Assembly: GCF_014203895.1 (NCBI RefSeq)
Contig: NZ_JACHJY010000011.1
Location: forward strand, 1 to 64,000
Reading direction: 5' to 3'
From: Streptomyces nymphaeiformis
GTDB lineage: Bacteria > Actinomycetota > Actinomycetes > Streptomycetales > Streptomycetaceae
Length of the DNA: 64,000 nucleotides
The notes below the pieces were generated by a model. That model worked only from the letters and a program-made list of their open reading frames with translations. It made no database searches and was not told where the DNA came from. The first letter of the stretch is position 1. Each line of letters begins with the position of its first letter. The translations under genes were made by a program, and so were the position numbers. Positions 49,584 through 58,547 of this stretch are shown in pieces.

Positions 49584-51647
49584 TCAGACTCCGTTCTCAC
49601 GGCCCGGCGGCAGCGACGGCTCCCGCCAGGCACGGATGTCGCGCGGCCAGTGGCCTGCCGCGTCCCAGAGTGAACCGCTGCCCGTCAGATGGCGGCCGGA
49701 GAGCCGGCGCAGCTCGTGCGCGAGCCGGTCGGCGACCTCGTCGTCGGGCAGGGCGAGCGGATCGGTGAGCAGCCACAGGGCGTGCAGCAGCCGCCGTACG
49801 GACAGATGGAGTTCGGTGGTGTCGGGGTCGAGGCCGGCGGGCAGCGCGGCGGTCGGCTCCTGGCCGAGGGCGACCGCCCGGCGCGGGTCGGGGCCCGGCC
49901 GGTCCCGCTCGCGGGGGTACGGGGCGGCGGCGATGAACCGCAGCCGGCCGAGCCAGCCGAGGACGTCCTGCCCGGGGAAGGTCTCCCGCAGGTGCGTCAC
50001 GGCCTCCTCCGCGTGGCCGAGGGCGAGGCCGTGGTGGAGGCGGTACGGGCCGGGGCCGGGCCCGTAGTGCCGGTACAGGGTCTCGTGGACGGCGTGCCAG
50101 GCGGCGTACCGCGGATGGTCGCCGTCCTCGAAGCGCAGCCGGTACAGGAGCAGCGCGCGCAGCAGCGGGTCGGCGACGAAGTGGCCGGGGCCCTCGCCCC
50201 AGTCCTCGGCGCGCAGCTGGTCGCGGACCCGCAGCGCCACGTCCCCGTCCAGGGACTCGGCCTGGAGCCGGGCGTGCGCCAGCATCCGGGCGGACTCCTC
50301 GTCGTGGGTCGCGGCGAGCACGGCGTACGGCCCCGGGCGGCGCACCGGCAGGAGTTCGGCGAGGAGCGTCGGGGCGACGGGCACCGGCCGGGCGTCCTCA
50401 CGCAGCTCCACCGCCAGGTCGAGCAGCCGGCCCGGGGTGAGGCCGTCCCGCAGCTCGGCGGGGGCCTGCCCGGCGGCCCGGCCGAGGAGGGCCACGCCGA
50501 GGGGGCGGCCGCCGGTCAGCCGGTGGACGGCGCGGGCCAGTTCTGCGGGGACGCGGCCCGCCGGATCGTGGTGGTCGAAGGCGGACCGGGTCTGGGCGGG
50601 GGAGAGCGGGGTCAGCTCGACGGCGAGGATGCCGGAGCCGACGCTCGTCCCGCGCGGGCAGGGCGCCCGGTGCGCGGTCTCCGGCAGCTTGGTGCGGGTG
50701 GCCTGCCGCAGGCCTTCGTGGTCGCGGACCCGGGAGGTGGCGAGGACGACGACCTTGTCGCGGCGGCCCTCGGCGGAGCGGGCGCGCAGGATCGGCTCGA
50801 CGAGCTGCCGGCCGAGCGGTTCGTGCGCGTTGTCGAGGAGGAGCACGGGCCGGCCGATGCGGGCGCCGCGCTGGAGTCCGGTGTAGGCGTGGCGGAGGTC
50901 CTCGGTGAGGGCGCCGACGAGGAAGGCCTCGGCCTCGCGGCGGCGCCTGCCGTCGTGCTCGAAGTCGACGGCGAGCTGCTGGAGCCCGGCCTTGCCGCGG
51001 CCGCCGGCGTTGCGGTAGCTGCCGTACCAGTTCTCGGAGGAGCGCTGGAGGCGGCCGAACACCTCCTCCAGGACGGTCTCCACGGTCGCCTCGGCGAGCA
51101 GCCCGGCGAGCGGGGCGGCGGCGTCGGCGAAGGTGGCGGCGAGCTTGGTGAGGACCTTGCCGACCCAGTTGGTGGCGGCGCCCCTGGTCGCGTCGACGGT
51201 CGCGAGGAGCGGCCCGAGGCGCTGGAGGTCGCGCCGGGCCCGCTCGTCGTCCTCCTGGGACCAGGCGAGCGAGGCGACCGCGACCAGGCCGAGCGACAGC
51301 CGGGGGAACCGCACGGGCCGGGCGCCGAGGACCTTCGGCGACAGCTGCACGGCCAGCTCGGACAGGGCGCCCGTGACCGGGGTCCAGCCGGGGCCGTGGT
51401 CGGCGGGCGGCTCGATGTGGGCGCAGTCGAGGAGGGCGAGCGGGGTGTAGCCCTTGTAGCGGTTGCGGACCTCCTTGAGCAGGGCGGTCTTCCCCATGCC
51501 GCGCCCGCCGGTGAAGACCGTCACCGGCGGGTCGTCCCCGTGCTCGTACGCGACCCGCGCGGTCCCGTGCCGGGTGAGCCCGACGAGCCGTGCGGCGAGC
51601 CCGCCCTCGTCCAGGACCGCCTCGCGGCCGTACAGCTCCCTGTCCAC
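49584..51647 (-). CDS. STAND-like P-loop ATPase
   Basis: A 687-residue ATPase. Walker A is GGRGMGKT at 47-54, preceded by an YGREAVLDE box typical of AAA/STAND N-termini. Walker B is PVLLLDNAH at 267-275 and a sensor-1 arginine follows in LATSRVRDHEGL. Residues after 350 carry LTPLSPAQTRSAFDHHD and RLTGGRPLGVALLG, the winged-helix region of AP-ATPases. The C-terminal 250 residues are helical without clear repeats. Residues 117-130 are mildly hydrophobic. GTG at 51647. It is upstream of, and four bases from, the membrane sensor gene. Its function is unknown. Confidence 0.75.
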   Translation of the reverse strand: MDRELYGREAVLDEGGLAARLVGLTRHGTARVAYEHGDDPPVTVFTGGRGMGKTALLKEVRNRYKGYTPLALLDCAHIEPPADHGPGWTPVTGALSELAVQLSPKVLGARPVRFPRLSLGLVAVASLAWSQEDDERARRDLQRLGPLLATVDATRGAATNWVGKVLTKLAATFADAAAPLAGLLAEATVETVLEEVFGRLQRSSENWYGSYRNAGGRGKAGLQQLAVDFEHDGRRRREAEAFLVGALTEDLRHAYTGLQRGARIGRPVLLLDNAHEPLGRQLVEPILRARSAEGRRDKVVVLATSRVRDHEGLRQATRTKLPETAHRAPCPRGTSVGSGILAVELTPLSPAQTRSAFDHHDPAGRVPAELARAVHRLTGGRPLGVALLGRAAGQAPAELRDGLTPGRLLDLAVELREDARPVPVAPTLLAELLPVRRPGPYAVLAATHDEESARMLAHARLQAESLDGDVALRVRDQLRAEDWGEGPGHFVADPLLRALLLYRLRFEDGDHPRYAAWHAVHETLYRHYGPGPGPYRLHHGLALGHAEEAVTHLRETFPGQDVLGWLGRLRFIAAAPYPRERDRPGPDPRRAVALGQEPTAALPAGLDPDTTELHLSVRRLLHALWLLTDPLALPDDEVADRLAHELRRLSGRHLTGSGSLWDAAGHWPRDIRAWREPSLPPGRENGV

Positions 51648-51736
51648 GCCCCTGCCACCCCCGTCACAGTCAACTCAAGGATATCGACGGGGTGTTGGTA
51701 AAGCGGTCGCCTTTTCGACTCGGTTTCCGGGGGATA

Positions 51737-52645
51737 TCAATCCGTTGCGATGGCGTCGAGCTGGGCCCGCAGATAGCCGTGCGACTCGATGCCGTGGATC
51801 GTGGTCCCTGGGGTGCACTCGTAGAAGTACACCAGCGACATCAGCTCCTCCGCGGGCGCGTCGGCCGGCGGCGGCAGCACGCGGTGCCGTCCGGACCGCC
51901 ACCGCCCGCCGGTCCAACCGGCCATCAGGTCGCCGATGTTGACGGTGAACGCGGCGGGGTCGTACGGGGCGTCCTGCCAGCCCCCGGCGTCGGTGAACAC
52001 CTGGAGCCCGCCCTTGCCCGCCTCCCGGTCCAGGACGGTGACCGTGCCGAAGTCCGTGTGGGGGCCGATGCGGAACTGCCCCGGCTCCGGTGCGCCGGTC
52101 CGCTCCAGCCCCGGATACCAGTTGATGTTGAAGCCGAACGTGGGGTGCCCGGTGTGCCGGGTGAAGAAGTCCCGCTCCTCGCCGAGCGCCGTGCCGAGCA
52201 GGTCGAGCACGCGGTCCGAGAGCTCCTTCATCTGCGCCAGGTAGGTGTCGAGGAGCGGCTTCAGCGCGGGCACCTCGGTGGGCCAGGTGTTCGGCAGGAA
52301 CCACTCGGCGTCCACCGCCGGGTCCCCGGTCGGCTCCTCCGCCGCGAAGGAGAGCGACTCCTTCAGGTCGGGCGGGGTCGCCGTCCCCTCCGCGTATCCG
52401 TTGGCCTCCGCACCCGGCCCGAGCCACCCCCGCCCGCCGACCCGCACGGCGTACGGCTCCTTGACGGCGGCGGGCAGGTGGAAGAAGGCCCGGGCCGTCT
52501 CGCGGATGGCGGCCCGCAGACCGGGGTCCACCCCGTGCCCGGTGACCAGCAGGAACCCGGCGTCCCGGAGGGCGCGGTCGACGGCGGGGAGCTGCGGGGC
52601 GGGGTCGCGCCGCAGGTCGATGGTGGGAAGGCGGGCTTCACTCAT
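51737..52645 (-). CDS. isopenicillin N synthase-like Fe(II)/2-oxoglutarate oxygenase
   Basis: A 302-residue non-haem iron oxygenase. The N-terminal DIOX_N part reads LPTIDLRRDPAPQLPAVDRALRDAGFLLVTGHGV. The metal ligands are HTD in RIGPHTDFGTVTVL and the distal histidine in SGRHRVLPP. FNINWYPG precedes them. The usual RxS that binds the 2-oxoglutarate carboxylate appears as MSLVYFYE, lacking a clear RxS, so the cosubstrate may differ. It overlaps the deaminase gene by eight bases, which suggests a shared pathway acting on a nucleobase or amino acid derivative. Confidence 0.85.
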   Translation of the reverse strand: MSEARLPTIDLRRDPAPQLPAVDRALRDAGFLLVTGHGVDPGLRAAIRETARAFFHLPAAVKEPYAVRVGGRGWLGPGAEANGYAEGTATPPDLKESLSFAAEEPTGDPAVDAEWFLPNTWPTEVPALKPLLDTYLAQMKELSDRVLDLLGTALGEERDFFTRHTGHPTFGFNINWYPGLERTGAPEPGQFRIGPHTDFGTVTVLDREAGKGGLQVFTDAGGWQDAPYDPAAFTVNIGDLMAGWTGGRWRSGRHRVLPPPADAPAEELMSLVYFYECTPGTTIHGIESHGYLRAQLDAIATD

Positions 52646-53090
52646 CGCCGATGTCCTCGTTCCAGAGCGCCGGTCGGGCGGCGATGAACTCCCGCATGAG
52701 TGCGGCGCATTCGGCGTCGTCGAGCACGACGACCTCGACCCCGTGCCCGGCGAGCCAGTCGTGTCCGCCGTGGAAGGTCTCCGCCTCCCCGACGACCACC
52801 CGCGAGATCCCGAACTGCCGCACGAGGCCGGAGCAGTACCAGCAGGGCGACAGGGTGGTGACCATCGTCGTCCCCCGGTACGAGCGCTGCCGCCCGGCGG
52901 CCCGGAAGGCGTCGGTCTCGGCATGCGCCGAAGGGTCCCCGTCCTGCACGCGCCGGTTCCGCCCCCGCCCGAGCAGCGCCCCGTCGGCGCCGTAGAGGGC
53001 GGCCCCGATGGGGATGCCGCCCTCGTCGAGCCCGGCGCGGGCCTCGTCGAGCGCGGTGCGAAGCCACCGGCGGGCCTGTTCCTGATCCAT
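52638..53090 (-). CDS. nucleoside/cytosine deaminase family protein
   Basis: A 150-residue zinc deaminase. The zinc ligands are His in SAHAETDAF, which also holds the proton-shuttling glutamate, and two cysteines in SPCWYCSG. The order RWLRTALDEARAG-GGIPIGAALY matches fungal cytosine deaminase-like enzymes, and EDIGDE ends the protein. It would deaminate cytosine, guanine or a related base. ATG at 53090. Its stop overlaps the start of the oxygenase gene by eight bases, showing coupling. Confidence 0.88.
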   Translation of the reverse strand: MDQEQARRWLRTALDEARAGLDEGGIPIGAALYGADGALLGRGRNRRVQDGDPSAHAETDAFRAAGRQRSYRGTTMVTTLSPCWYCSGLVRQFGISRVVVGEAETFHGGHDWLAGHGVEVVVLDDAECAALMREFIAARPALWNEDIGDE

Positions 53091-53166
53091 GGGGGGAGCC
53101 TTCCCCGCCGGACCCCGGGCGTCACACCCTCTGGTGCGGGACCTGTGGTGCCGGTCCCGTGGCCCC

Positions 53167-53796
53167 TCACGCGACCGCGCCGGCCTCCTCCTCGTAGGGG
53201 AACAGGGCGAGCGGGGTCTCGCCCTGGAAGAAGGTCTTGGCGCGGAGCATCGCCTGTTCGTCGGCGCGGACGCGGCCGGGGCGGGAGCCCGTGCCGGTCA
53301 GGACGCCGCCGAAGCGCATCCGCAGGTAGGCCGCCGAGTGGTTCAGGCTGGTGACCAGGCCCTCCGCGACCTCGTGCTCCTCGTGCGCCAGGGCCGTCAC
53401 CCCCCACAGCGTGCCGCCCGCCATGCGCTCCTTGAAGTCCGAACCGGGCACGTTCAGCCAGCCCGACCAGTAGTCCAGGTAGCGCTTGGTCTGCGCGGAG
53501 AGGCTGTACCAGTACAGGGGCGAGACGATCACGATGTCCGTGGCCCCCACCGTCGCCTGCCGCAGCAGTTCCTCGGTCTCGCCGGCCCGCCGGCCGGCGT
53601 CCTCGTGCCGGCCGTCCTGGAAGTCGGGCAGGACCAGTTCATTGAGGTCCACCCAGCGCTGTGGGACGTCGGCGGGCAGTTGTGCGGCCGCCGCGCGGGC
53701 CAGGATCTCGGAGTTGCCGTCGGCGCGGGAGCTGCCGAGCACGAAGAGGAACGAGCGGTCCGGGCGGTCCGGGCCGGGTGCGGTGTCCAGGGTCAT
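53167..53796 (-). CDS. NADPH-dependent FMN reductase family protein
   Basis: A 209-residue flavodoxin-like reductase. The FMN phosphate loop is VLGSSRADGNSEILA, followed by IVIVSPLYWYSLSAQTKRYLDYWSGWLN, the aromatic flavin-contact region. It resembles quinone or azo-compound reductases. ATG at 53796 is chosen because the protein then starts just before the first strand. It is divergent from the EamA transporter gene across 150 bases. Confidence 0.85.
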   Translation of the reverse strand: MTLDTAPGPDRPDRSFLFVLGSSRADGNSEILARAAAAQLPADVPQRWVDLNELVLPDFQDGRHEDAGRRAGETEELLRQATVGATDIVIVSPLYWYSLSAQTKRYLDYWSGWLNVPGSDFKERMAGGTLWGVTALAHEEHEVAEGLVTSLNHSAAYLRMRFGGVLTGTGSRPGRVRADEQAMLRAKTFFQGETPLALFPYEEEAGAVA

Positions 53797-53946
53797 GTCT
53801 GCTGCTCCGGTGTCGTGGGTATCCGGTGCCAACCCCGCCTCCCCCGGACGTATTCCGGCCCCATCGGACCCGCCGATCGCCCCCATCGGCAGGACGCCCC
53901 ACTGGCCCGTGGACCGCCCCCGGCCCCCGTTCGTAGCGTCGTTCCC

Positions 53947-54861
53947 ATGAGAAACGAGACCAGGGGAACCCTTGAACTGACCCTCGCCATGGTGCTCTCC
54001 GGCACCCTCGGCGTCTTCGTCGTCGAGTCCGGCGCCTCGCCCTTCGAGGTGGTGTTCTTCCGGTGCCTCTTCGGGGCCGTCGCGCTCGGCGCGTACAGCC
54101 TCCTGCGGGGGTTCTTCACCGGCCACGGGTTCACGCCCAGGAAGCTGGGACTCGCCGCGCTCGGCGGGGTGTTCATCGTCTTCAACTGGGTGTTCCTGTT
54201 CGAGGCCTACCGGGCGACCTCGATCTCGCTGGCCACCGTCGTCTACCACACCCAGCCGTTCTTCCTCGTCCTGCTCGGCGCCCTCTTCCTGCGGGAGCGG
54301 ATCTCCGGGGCCAAGATCGGGTGGCTCGTGCTCGCCTTCCTCGGGCTCGTCCTCGTGTCCGGCGTGCGGCCCGGCGACACCGCCTCCCTGGCCGGGCTCG
54401 GGTACGCGCTCGCCGCCGCCGTGCTCTACGCCCTCGCGACCTTCGTCACCAAGCGGATCACCGGCGTGCGCCCCCATCTGATCGCGCTCGTCCAGGTCGT
54501 CGTCGGGATGCCGCTGCTGCTGCCCTTCGTCGAGTTCGGGGGCGTCGGCGGCGGCGGGTGGGGCTGGCTCGTCGGGCTCGGGTTCATCCACACCGGGCTC
54601 ATGTACGTGCTCATGTACGCCGCCTACGCCAAGCTGCCCACCGCCAAGATCGCCGTCCTCGCCTTCACCTACCCCGCCGTCGCCATGGGCGTCGACTGGG
54701 CGGTGTACGGGCATCACATCGGGCTCGTCCAGGCCCTCGGCGTCCCGCTGATCGTCCTCGCCAGCCTCAAGGTGACTCTCGTACGAGCCGCCGCGCCTGC
54801 TCCACGAACAGCCGCACATGCGCCGGAAGCCGCTTCCCCCGCCGCCACGCGAGCTGCGTGA
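53947..54861 (+). CDS. EamA family (DMT) exporter
   Basis: A 304-residue membrane protein with ten transmembrane segments as two EamA repeats. LAMVLSGTLGVFVVESGASPFEVVFFRCLFGAVALG begins the first, and LGYALAAAVLYALATFVTKRITG the second. TVVYHTQPFFLVLLGALFLRERIS is a typical family block. It probably exports an amino acid or a metabolite. The last 28 residues (after SLKVTLV) are Ala/Pro-rich and are encoded antisense to the end of the LysR gene, so the true overlap of 95 bases is unusual. Confidence 0.88.
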   Translation: MRNETRGTLELTLAMVLSGTLGVFVVESGASPFEVVFFRCLFGAVALGAYSLLRGFFTGHGFTPRKLGLAALGGVFIVFNWVFLFEAYRATSISLATVVYHTQPFFLVLLGALFLRERISGAKIGWLVLAFLGLVLVSGVRPGDTASLAGLGYALAAAVLYALATFVTKRITGVRPHLIALVQVVVGMPLLLPFVEFGGVGGGGWGWLVGLGFIHTGLMYVLMYAAYAKLPTAKIAVLAFTYPAVAMGVDWAVYGHHIGLVQALGVPLIVLASLKVTLVRAAAPAPRTAAHAPEAASPAATRAA

Positions 54862-55648
54862 AGAGCGTGAACGGCGCCTCCCAGGGGAGTTCCACCAGCA
54901 CCCCGGCCGCCAGTTCCTCCGCGACCGTCACGCGCGGCAGCAGCGCCACCCCCAGGCCCGCCGCCACGCCCCGCTTCGTCGCCTCGATCGTGCCGAACTC
55001 CATGAACGGCGGCTCCCACTCCCGCAGCTCCGCCTCGAAGAGGTCGCGGTACGCGCAGCCCGGTTCGGTGCCCAGGAGCTGCGCCGCCGCCAGGTCCGCG
55101 GTCGTCAGGTCCGTACGGCCGGAGAGGGGGTGGCCCGGGGCTCCCACCAGGGACAGCGGCTCCGGGGCCAGGACCTCCGTCTCCAGGCCCTCGTGCTCCG
55201 TCTCCGGCTCCATCAGGAACCCGACGTCGTACGTGCCCTGCCGCAGCGCCTTCCGGGTCTCGTCGCCGAGCGTGGGCCGCAGCGTCAGCCGCACCTTCGG
55301 GTAGCGGTGGTGGAAGTACTCCAGGAGCGGCGGCAGCCGGTAGGAGGTGAGGGACTCCATGGTGCCGACGGCGATCGGGCCCGAGGGCTCCGTCGTGGCC
55401 GCGACGGCCGTACGGGCCTCCTCCGCGAGGTCCGTCATGCGGCGGGCGTACGGGAGGAGCCGTTCACCGGCCTCCGTCAGGCGGATGCGGCTGCCGAGGC
55501 GCTCGAAGAGGTCCACCCCGAGGGAGGATTCGAGGGACCTGATCTGGGCCGTCACGCTCGACTGGGCGTATCCGAGTTCCGTGGCCGCCCGGGTGAAGGA
55601 GAGGACGTCGGCGACCTTCTCGAAGGTCGCCAGGAGCCGCAGCTCCAT
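54767..55648 (-). CDS. LysR family transcriptional regulator
   Basis: A 293-residue regulator with the LysR winged helix: MELRLLATFEKVADVLSFTRAATELGYAQSSVTAQIRSLE, then the substrate domain starting SGPIAVGTMESLTSYRLPPLL, with its hinge and the closing RLPAHVRLFVEQARRLVRE. The pairing with an EamA exporter is common, where the regulator controls the exporter, but here the two are convergent instead of divergent. Its start overlaps the upstream PLDc_N gene stop by one base. Confidence 0.9.
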   Translation of the reverse strand: MELRLLATFEKVADVLSFTRAATELGYAQSSVTAQIRSLESSLGVDLFERLGSRIRLTEAGERLLPYARRMTDLAEEARTAVAATTEPSGPIAVGTMESLTSYRLPPLLEYFHHRYPKVRLTLRPTLGDETRKALRQGTYDVGFLMEPETEHEGLETEVLAPEPLSLVGAPGHPLSGRTDLTTADLAAAQLLGTEPGCAYRDLFEAELREWEPPFMEFGTIEATKRGVAAGLGVALLPRVTVAEELAAGVLVELPWEAPFTLFTQLAWRRGKRLPAHVRLFVEQARRLVRESP

Positions 55649-56058
55649 CAGCCCTCGGTCTCCGTGTCCTCGCCGGACTTGCCCTGCTCGCGCTTCTTCA
55701 GCTCCTCCTCGCGGCGGCGCAGGTCCGCCTCCCAGTCCTTGAGGAGGGATTCGTCCTTTTCGTTCTCCTCGCGGAGGGACTTCAGGAACTCCGGGTTGTC
55801 GTCGGGCGCCACCCACTCGTGCCGGTGGTTGCGGTACCCCGTCGAAAAGGGGGTGGGCGTACGGCCTCCGGCGGGCGCGTGGCGCAGCTTGCCGGCGGCG
55901 AGCCAGCCGATGGACCCGACGAAGGGGAAGAGGAGGATCACGATCACCCAGACCACCTTCGGCAGGTGCTTGACCTCGTCCTCGGGGGTGTTCAGGCAGT
56001 CGATGAAGGCGTAGATCAACAGCGCCAGCGGCAGGATGAACATCAACGCCCTGAGCAT
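55648..56058 (-). CDS. PLDc_N domain membrane protein
   Basis: A 136-residue protein. Two transmembrane helices (LMFILPLALLIYAFIDCLN and VVWVIVILLFPFVGSIGWLAAG) match the N-terminal PLDc_N module, followed by a charged, coiled-coil-like tail ending LRRREEELKKREQGKSGED. No phospholipase catalytic domain is attached. The function of stand-alone forms is unknown. It is divergent from the UbiD-like gene and is followed directly by lysR. Confidence 0.85.
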   Translation of the reverse strand: MLRALMFILPLALLIYAFIDCLNTPEDEVKHLPKVVWVIVILLFPFVGSIGWLAAGKLRHAPAGGRTPTPFSTGYRNHRHEWVAPDDNPEFLKSLREENEKDESLLKDWEADLRRREEELKKREQGKSGEDTETEG

Positions 56059-56147
56059 GTGGTGCAGCCCCCTGGAAGCAGCGGCGAGGCCGGTTCCGAC
56101 GGCCCCGGTGACAGCCCAAGCCTAGCCCGTGACCGATACTGACCCCT

Positions 56148-57605
56148 ATGGCTTACGACGATCTCCGCTCGCTGCTCAGGGCCCTGGAACGCGAAGGCGA
56201 CCTCAAGCGCATCAAGGCCGAAGTCGACCCGTACCTGGAGGTCGGGGAGATCGTCGACCGGGTGAACAAGGCGGGAGGTCCGGCGCTCCTCTTCGAGAAC
56301 GTCAAGGGCTCCGCCATGCCGCTCGCGATGAACGTCTTCGGGACGGACCGCCGGCTGCTCAAGGCGCTCGGCCTGAAGTCGTACGAGGAGATCAGCGAGA
56401 AGATCGGCGGGCTCCTCAAGCCGGAGCTGCCGCACGGCTTCGTCGGGGTCCGCGAGGCCTTCGGGAAGCTGGGCTCGATGGTCCACGTGCCGCCGAAGAA
56501 GGTGAAGGCCGGGGACGCCCCCGTGCAGGAGGTCGTCCTCACCGGGGACGACGTCGACCTGGACGAGCTGCCCGCGCTGTTCACCTGGCCGAAGGACGGC
56601 GGGTCCTTCTTCAACCTGGGCCTCACCCACACCAAGCACCCCGAGACCGGCGTGCGGAACCTGGGGCTCTACCGGCTCCAGCGGCACGACAAGCGCACCA
56701 TCGGCATGCACTGGCAGATCCACAAGGACAGCCGCAACCACTACGCGGTCGCCGCCGAGCGCGGCGAGCGGCTGCCGGTCGCCATCGCCTTCGGCTGCCC
56801 GCCGGCCGTCACGTACGCCTCGACGGCCCCGCTGCCCGGCGACATCGACGAGTACCTCTTCGCCGGCTTCGTGCAGGGCAAGCGGATCGAGATGGTCGAC
56901 TGCAAGACCGTCCCGCTCCAGGTCCCGGCGCAGGCCGAGGTCGTCATCGAGGGCTGGCTCGAGCCCGGCGAGATGCTGCCGGAGGGTCCCTTCGGCGACC
57001 ACACCGGCTTCTACACCCCGCAGGAGCCGTTCCCCGCGCTGAAGATCGACTGCATCACCATGCGGCGGCGTCCGCTGCTCCAGTCGATCGTCGTCGGCCG
57101 GCCGCCGACCGAGGACGGGCCGCTCGGGCGGGCCACGGAGCGGTTCTTCCTGCCGCTCCTCAAGATCATCGTGCCGGACATCGTCGACTACCACCTGCCG
57201 GAGTCGGGCGGCTTCCACAACTGCGCGATCGTCTCGATCGACAAGAAGTACCCGAAGCACGCGCAGAAGGTCATGCACGCCATCTGGGGCGCGCACATGA
57301 TGTCGCTGACCAAGCTGATCATCGTGGTCGACAAGGACTGCGACGTGCACGACCTGCACGAGGTGTCCTGGCGGGCCCTCGGCAACACGGACTACGCGCG
57401 CGACCTGACCGTGGTCGAGGGTCCGGTGGACCACCTCGACCACGCCTCCTACCAGCAGTTCTGGGGTGGCAAGGCGGGCATCGACGCGACGAAGAAGCTG
57501 CCCGAGGAGGGCTACACCCGGGACGGCGGCTGGCCGGACATGGTGGAGTCGGACCCGGCGACGGCGGCCCTGGTGGACCGCCGCTGGAAGGAGTACGGGC
57601 TGTGA
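56148..57605 (+). CDS. menaquinone biosynthesis decarboxylase (UbiD family)
   Basis: A 485-residue prenylated-FMN-dependent decarboxylase of the group typified by SCO4490. The start MAYDDLRSLLRALEREGDLKRI, the block GLTHTKHPETGVRNLGLYRLQ, and the C-terminal IGxHMMSLTKLIIVVDKDCDVHDLHEV are typical of UbiD. It removes a carboxylate from the naphthoate intermediate of the futalosine pathway. The cofactor is supplied by the UbiX-like protein encoded two genes downstream. The stop overlaps the GTG start of mqnP. Confidence 0.92.
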   Translation: MAYDDLRSLLRALEREGDLKRIKAEVDPYLEVGEIVDRVNKAGGPALLFENVKGSAMPLAMNVFGTDRRLLKALGLKSYEEISEKIGGLLKPELPHGFVGVREAFGKLGSMVHVPPKKVKAGDAPVQEVVLTGDDVDLDELPALFTWPKDGGSFFNLGLTHTKHPETGVRNLGLYRLQRHDKRTIGMHWQIHKDSRNHYAVAAERGERLPVAIAFGCPPAVTYASTAPLPGDIDEYLFAGFVQGKRIEMVDCKTVPLQVPAQAEVVIEGWLEPGEMLPEGPFGDHTGFYTPQEPFPALKIDCITMRRRPLLQSIVVGRPPTEDGPLGRATERFFLPLLKIIVPDIVDYHLPESGGFHNCAIVSIDKKYPKHAQKVMHAIWGAHMMSLTKLIIVVDKDCDVHDLHEVSWRALGNTDYARDLTVVEGPVDHLDHASYQQFWGGKAGIDATKKLPEEGYTRDGGWPDMVESDPATAALVDRRWKEYGL

Positions 57606-58504
57606 CGACCGCGGCCGTTCCCGGCGCCCAGCCGGGCCGTACGAAGGCCTTCCTCCGGCTCGTGATGATCGAGCACTCGGTCTTCGCGCTGCCCTTCGCC
57701 TACATCGCCTCGCTCACCGCGATGTTCCAGCTCGACCGGAACATCCACTGGTGGACGCTCTTCCTCGTCACCGTCTGCATGGTCGGCCTGCGGACCTTCG
57801 CCATGGCCTGCAACCGGATCATCGACCGCGAGATCGACGCCCGCAATCCGCGGACGGCCGGGCGCGAGCTGGTGACCGGGGCGGTGTCCGTGCGCTCGGC
57901 GTGGACCGGGGCCGGGATCGCCGTCGTGGTCTTCCTCGGCGCCGCCGCCCTCCTGAACCCGCTCTGCCTGGCGCTCGCGCCGCTCGCCGTCATCCCGATG
58001 GTCGTCTATCCGTACGGGAAGAGGTTCACGAACTTCCCGCACGCCATCCTGGGCCTCGCCCAGTCCATCGGCCCGATCGGCGCATGGCTCGCGGTGACCG
58101 GCGAGTGGTCCTGGGACGCGGTCATCCTGGGCCTCGCGGTGGGCGTCTGGATCGGCGGCTTCGACCTGATCTTCGCCTGCCAGGACGTCCAGGCGGACCG
58201 GGCGCACGGCGTCATGTCGGTGCCGGCCCGCTTCGGCGTCCCGGCGGCACTGTGGGGCGCCCGCGCCTCCGCGGTCGTCACCACGGGGCTCCTCGTCTGG
58301 TACGCCCTCGCGACGGACGCGGGTCTCTTCTTCTGGGTGGGCCTGGTGATCGTGGTCGCCGCCTTCGGCTACGAGCACACGATCGTGAAGCCGAACGACC
58401 TGTCCCGCCTGAACCGGGCGTTCTTCACGACGAACGGCTTCATCGGGATCAGCCTGTTCGTGTGCGCGCTCCTCGACCTGCTGGTCCGCGGGCTCACCCC
58501 GTAG
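57602..58504 (+). CDS. mqnP: menaquinone biosynthesis prenyltransferase MqnP (UbiA family)
   Basis: A 300-residue integral membrane prenyltransferase with about eight segments. The first aspartate-rich motif is ACNRIIDREIDARNPRT (NxxxDxxxD) and the second is DLIFACQDVQADRAHG. It attaches a polyprenyl chain to the futalosine-pathway naphthoquinone precursor at the membrane. GTG at 57602 overlaps the decarboxylase stop (GTGA). The UbiX-like gene follows after 43 bases. Confidence 0.93.
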   Translation: MTTAAVPGAQPGRTKAFLRLVMIEHSVFALPFAYIASLTAMFQLDRNIHWWTLFLVTVCMVGLRTFAMACNRIIDREIDARNPRTAGRELVTGAVSVRSAWTGAGIAVVVFLGAAALLNPLCLALAPLAVIPMVVYPYGKRFTNFPHAILGLAQSIGPIGAWLAVTGEWSWDAVILGLAVGVWIGGFDLIFACQDVQADRAHGVMSVPARFGVPAALWGARASAVVTTGLLVWYALATDAGLFFWVGLVIVVAAFGYEHTIVKPNDLSRLNRAFFTTNGFIGISLFVCALLDLLVRGLTP

Positions 58505-58547
58505 TCCCGGCCGTGGTCCCGGTGCGAGGACGGATAGGCTCGGCGGC

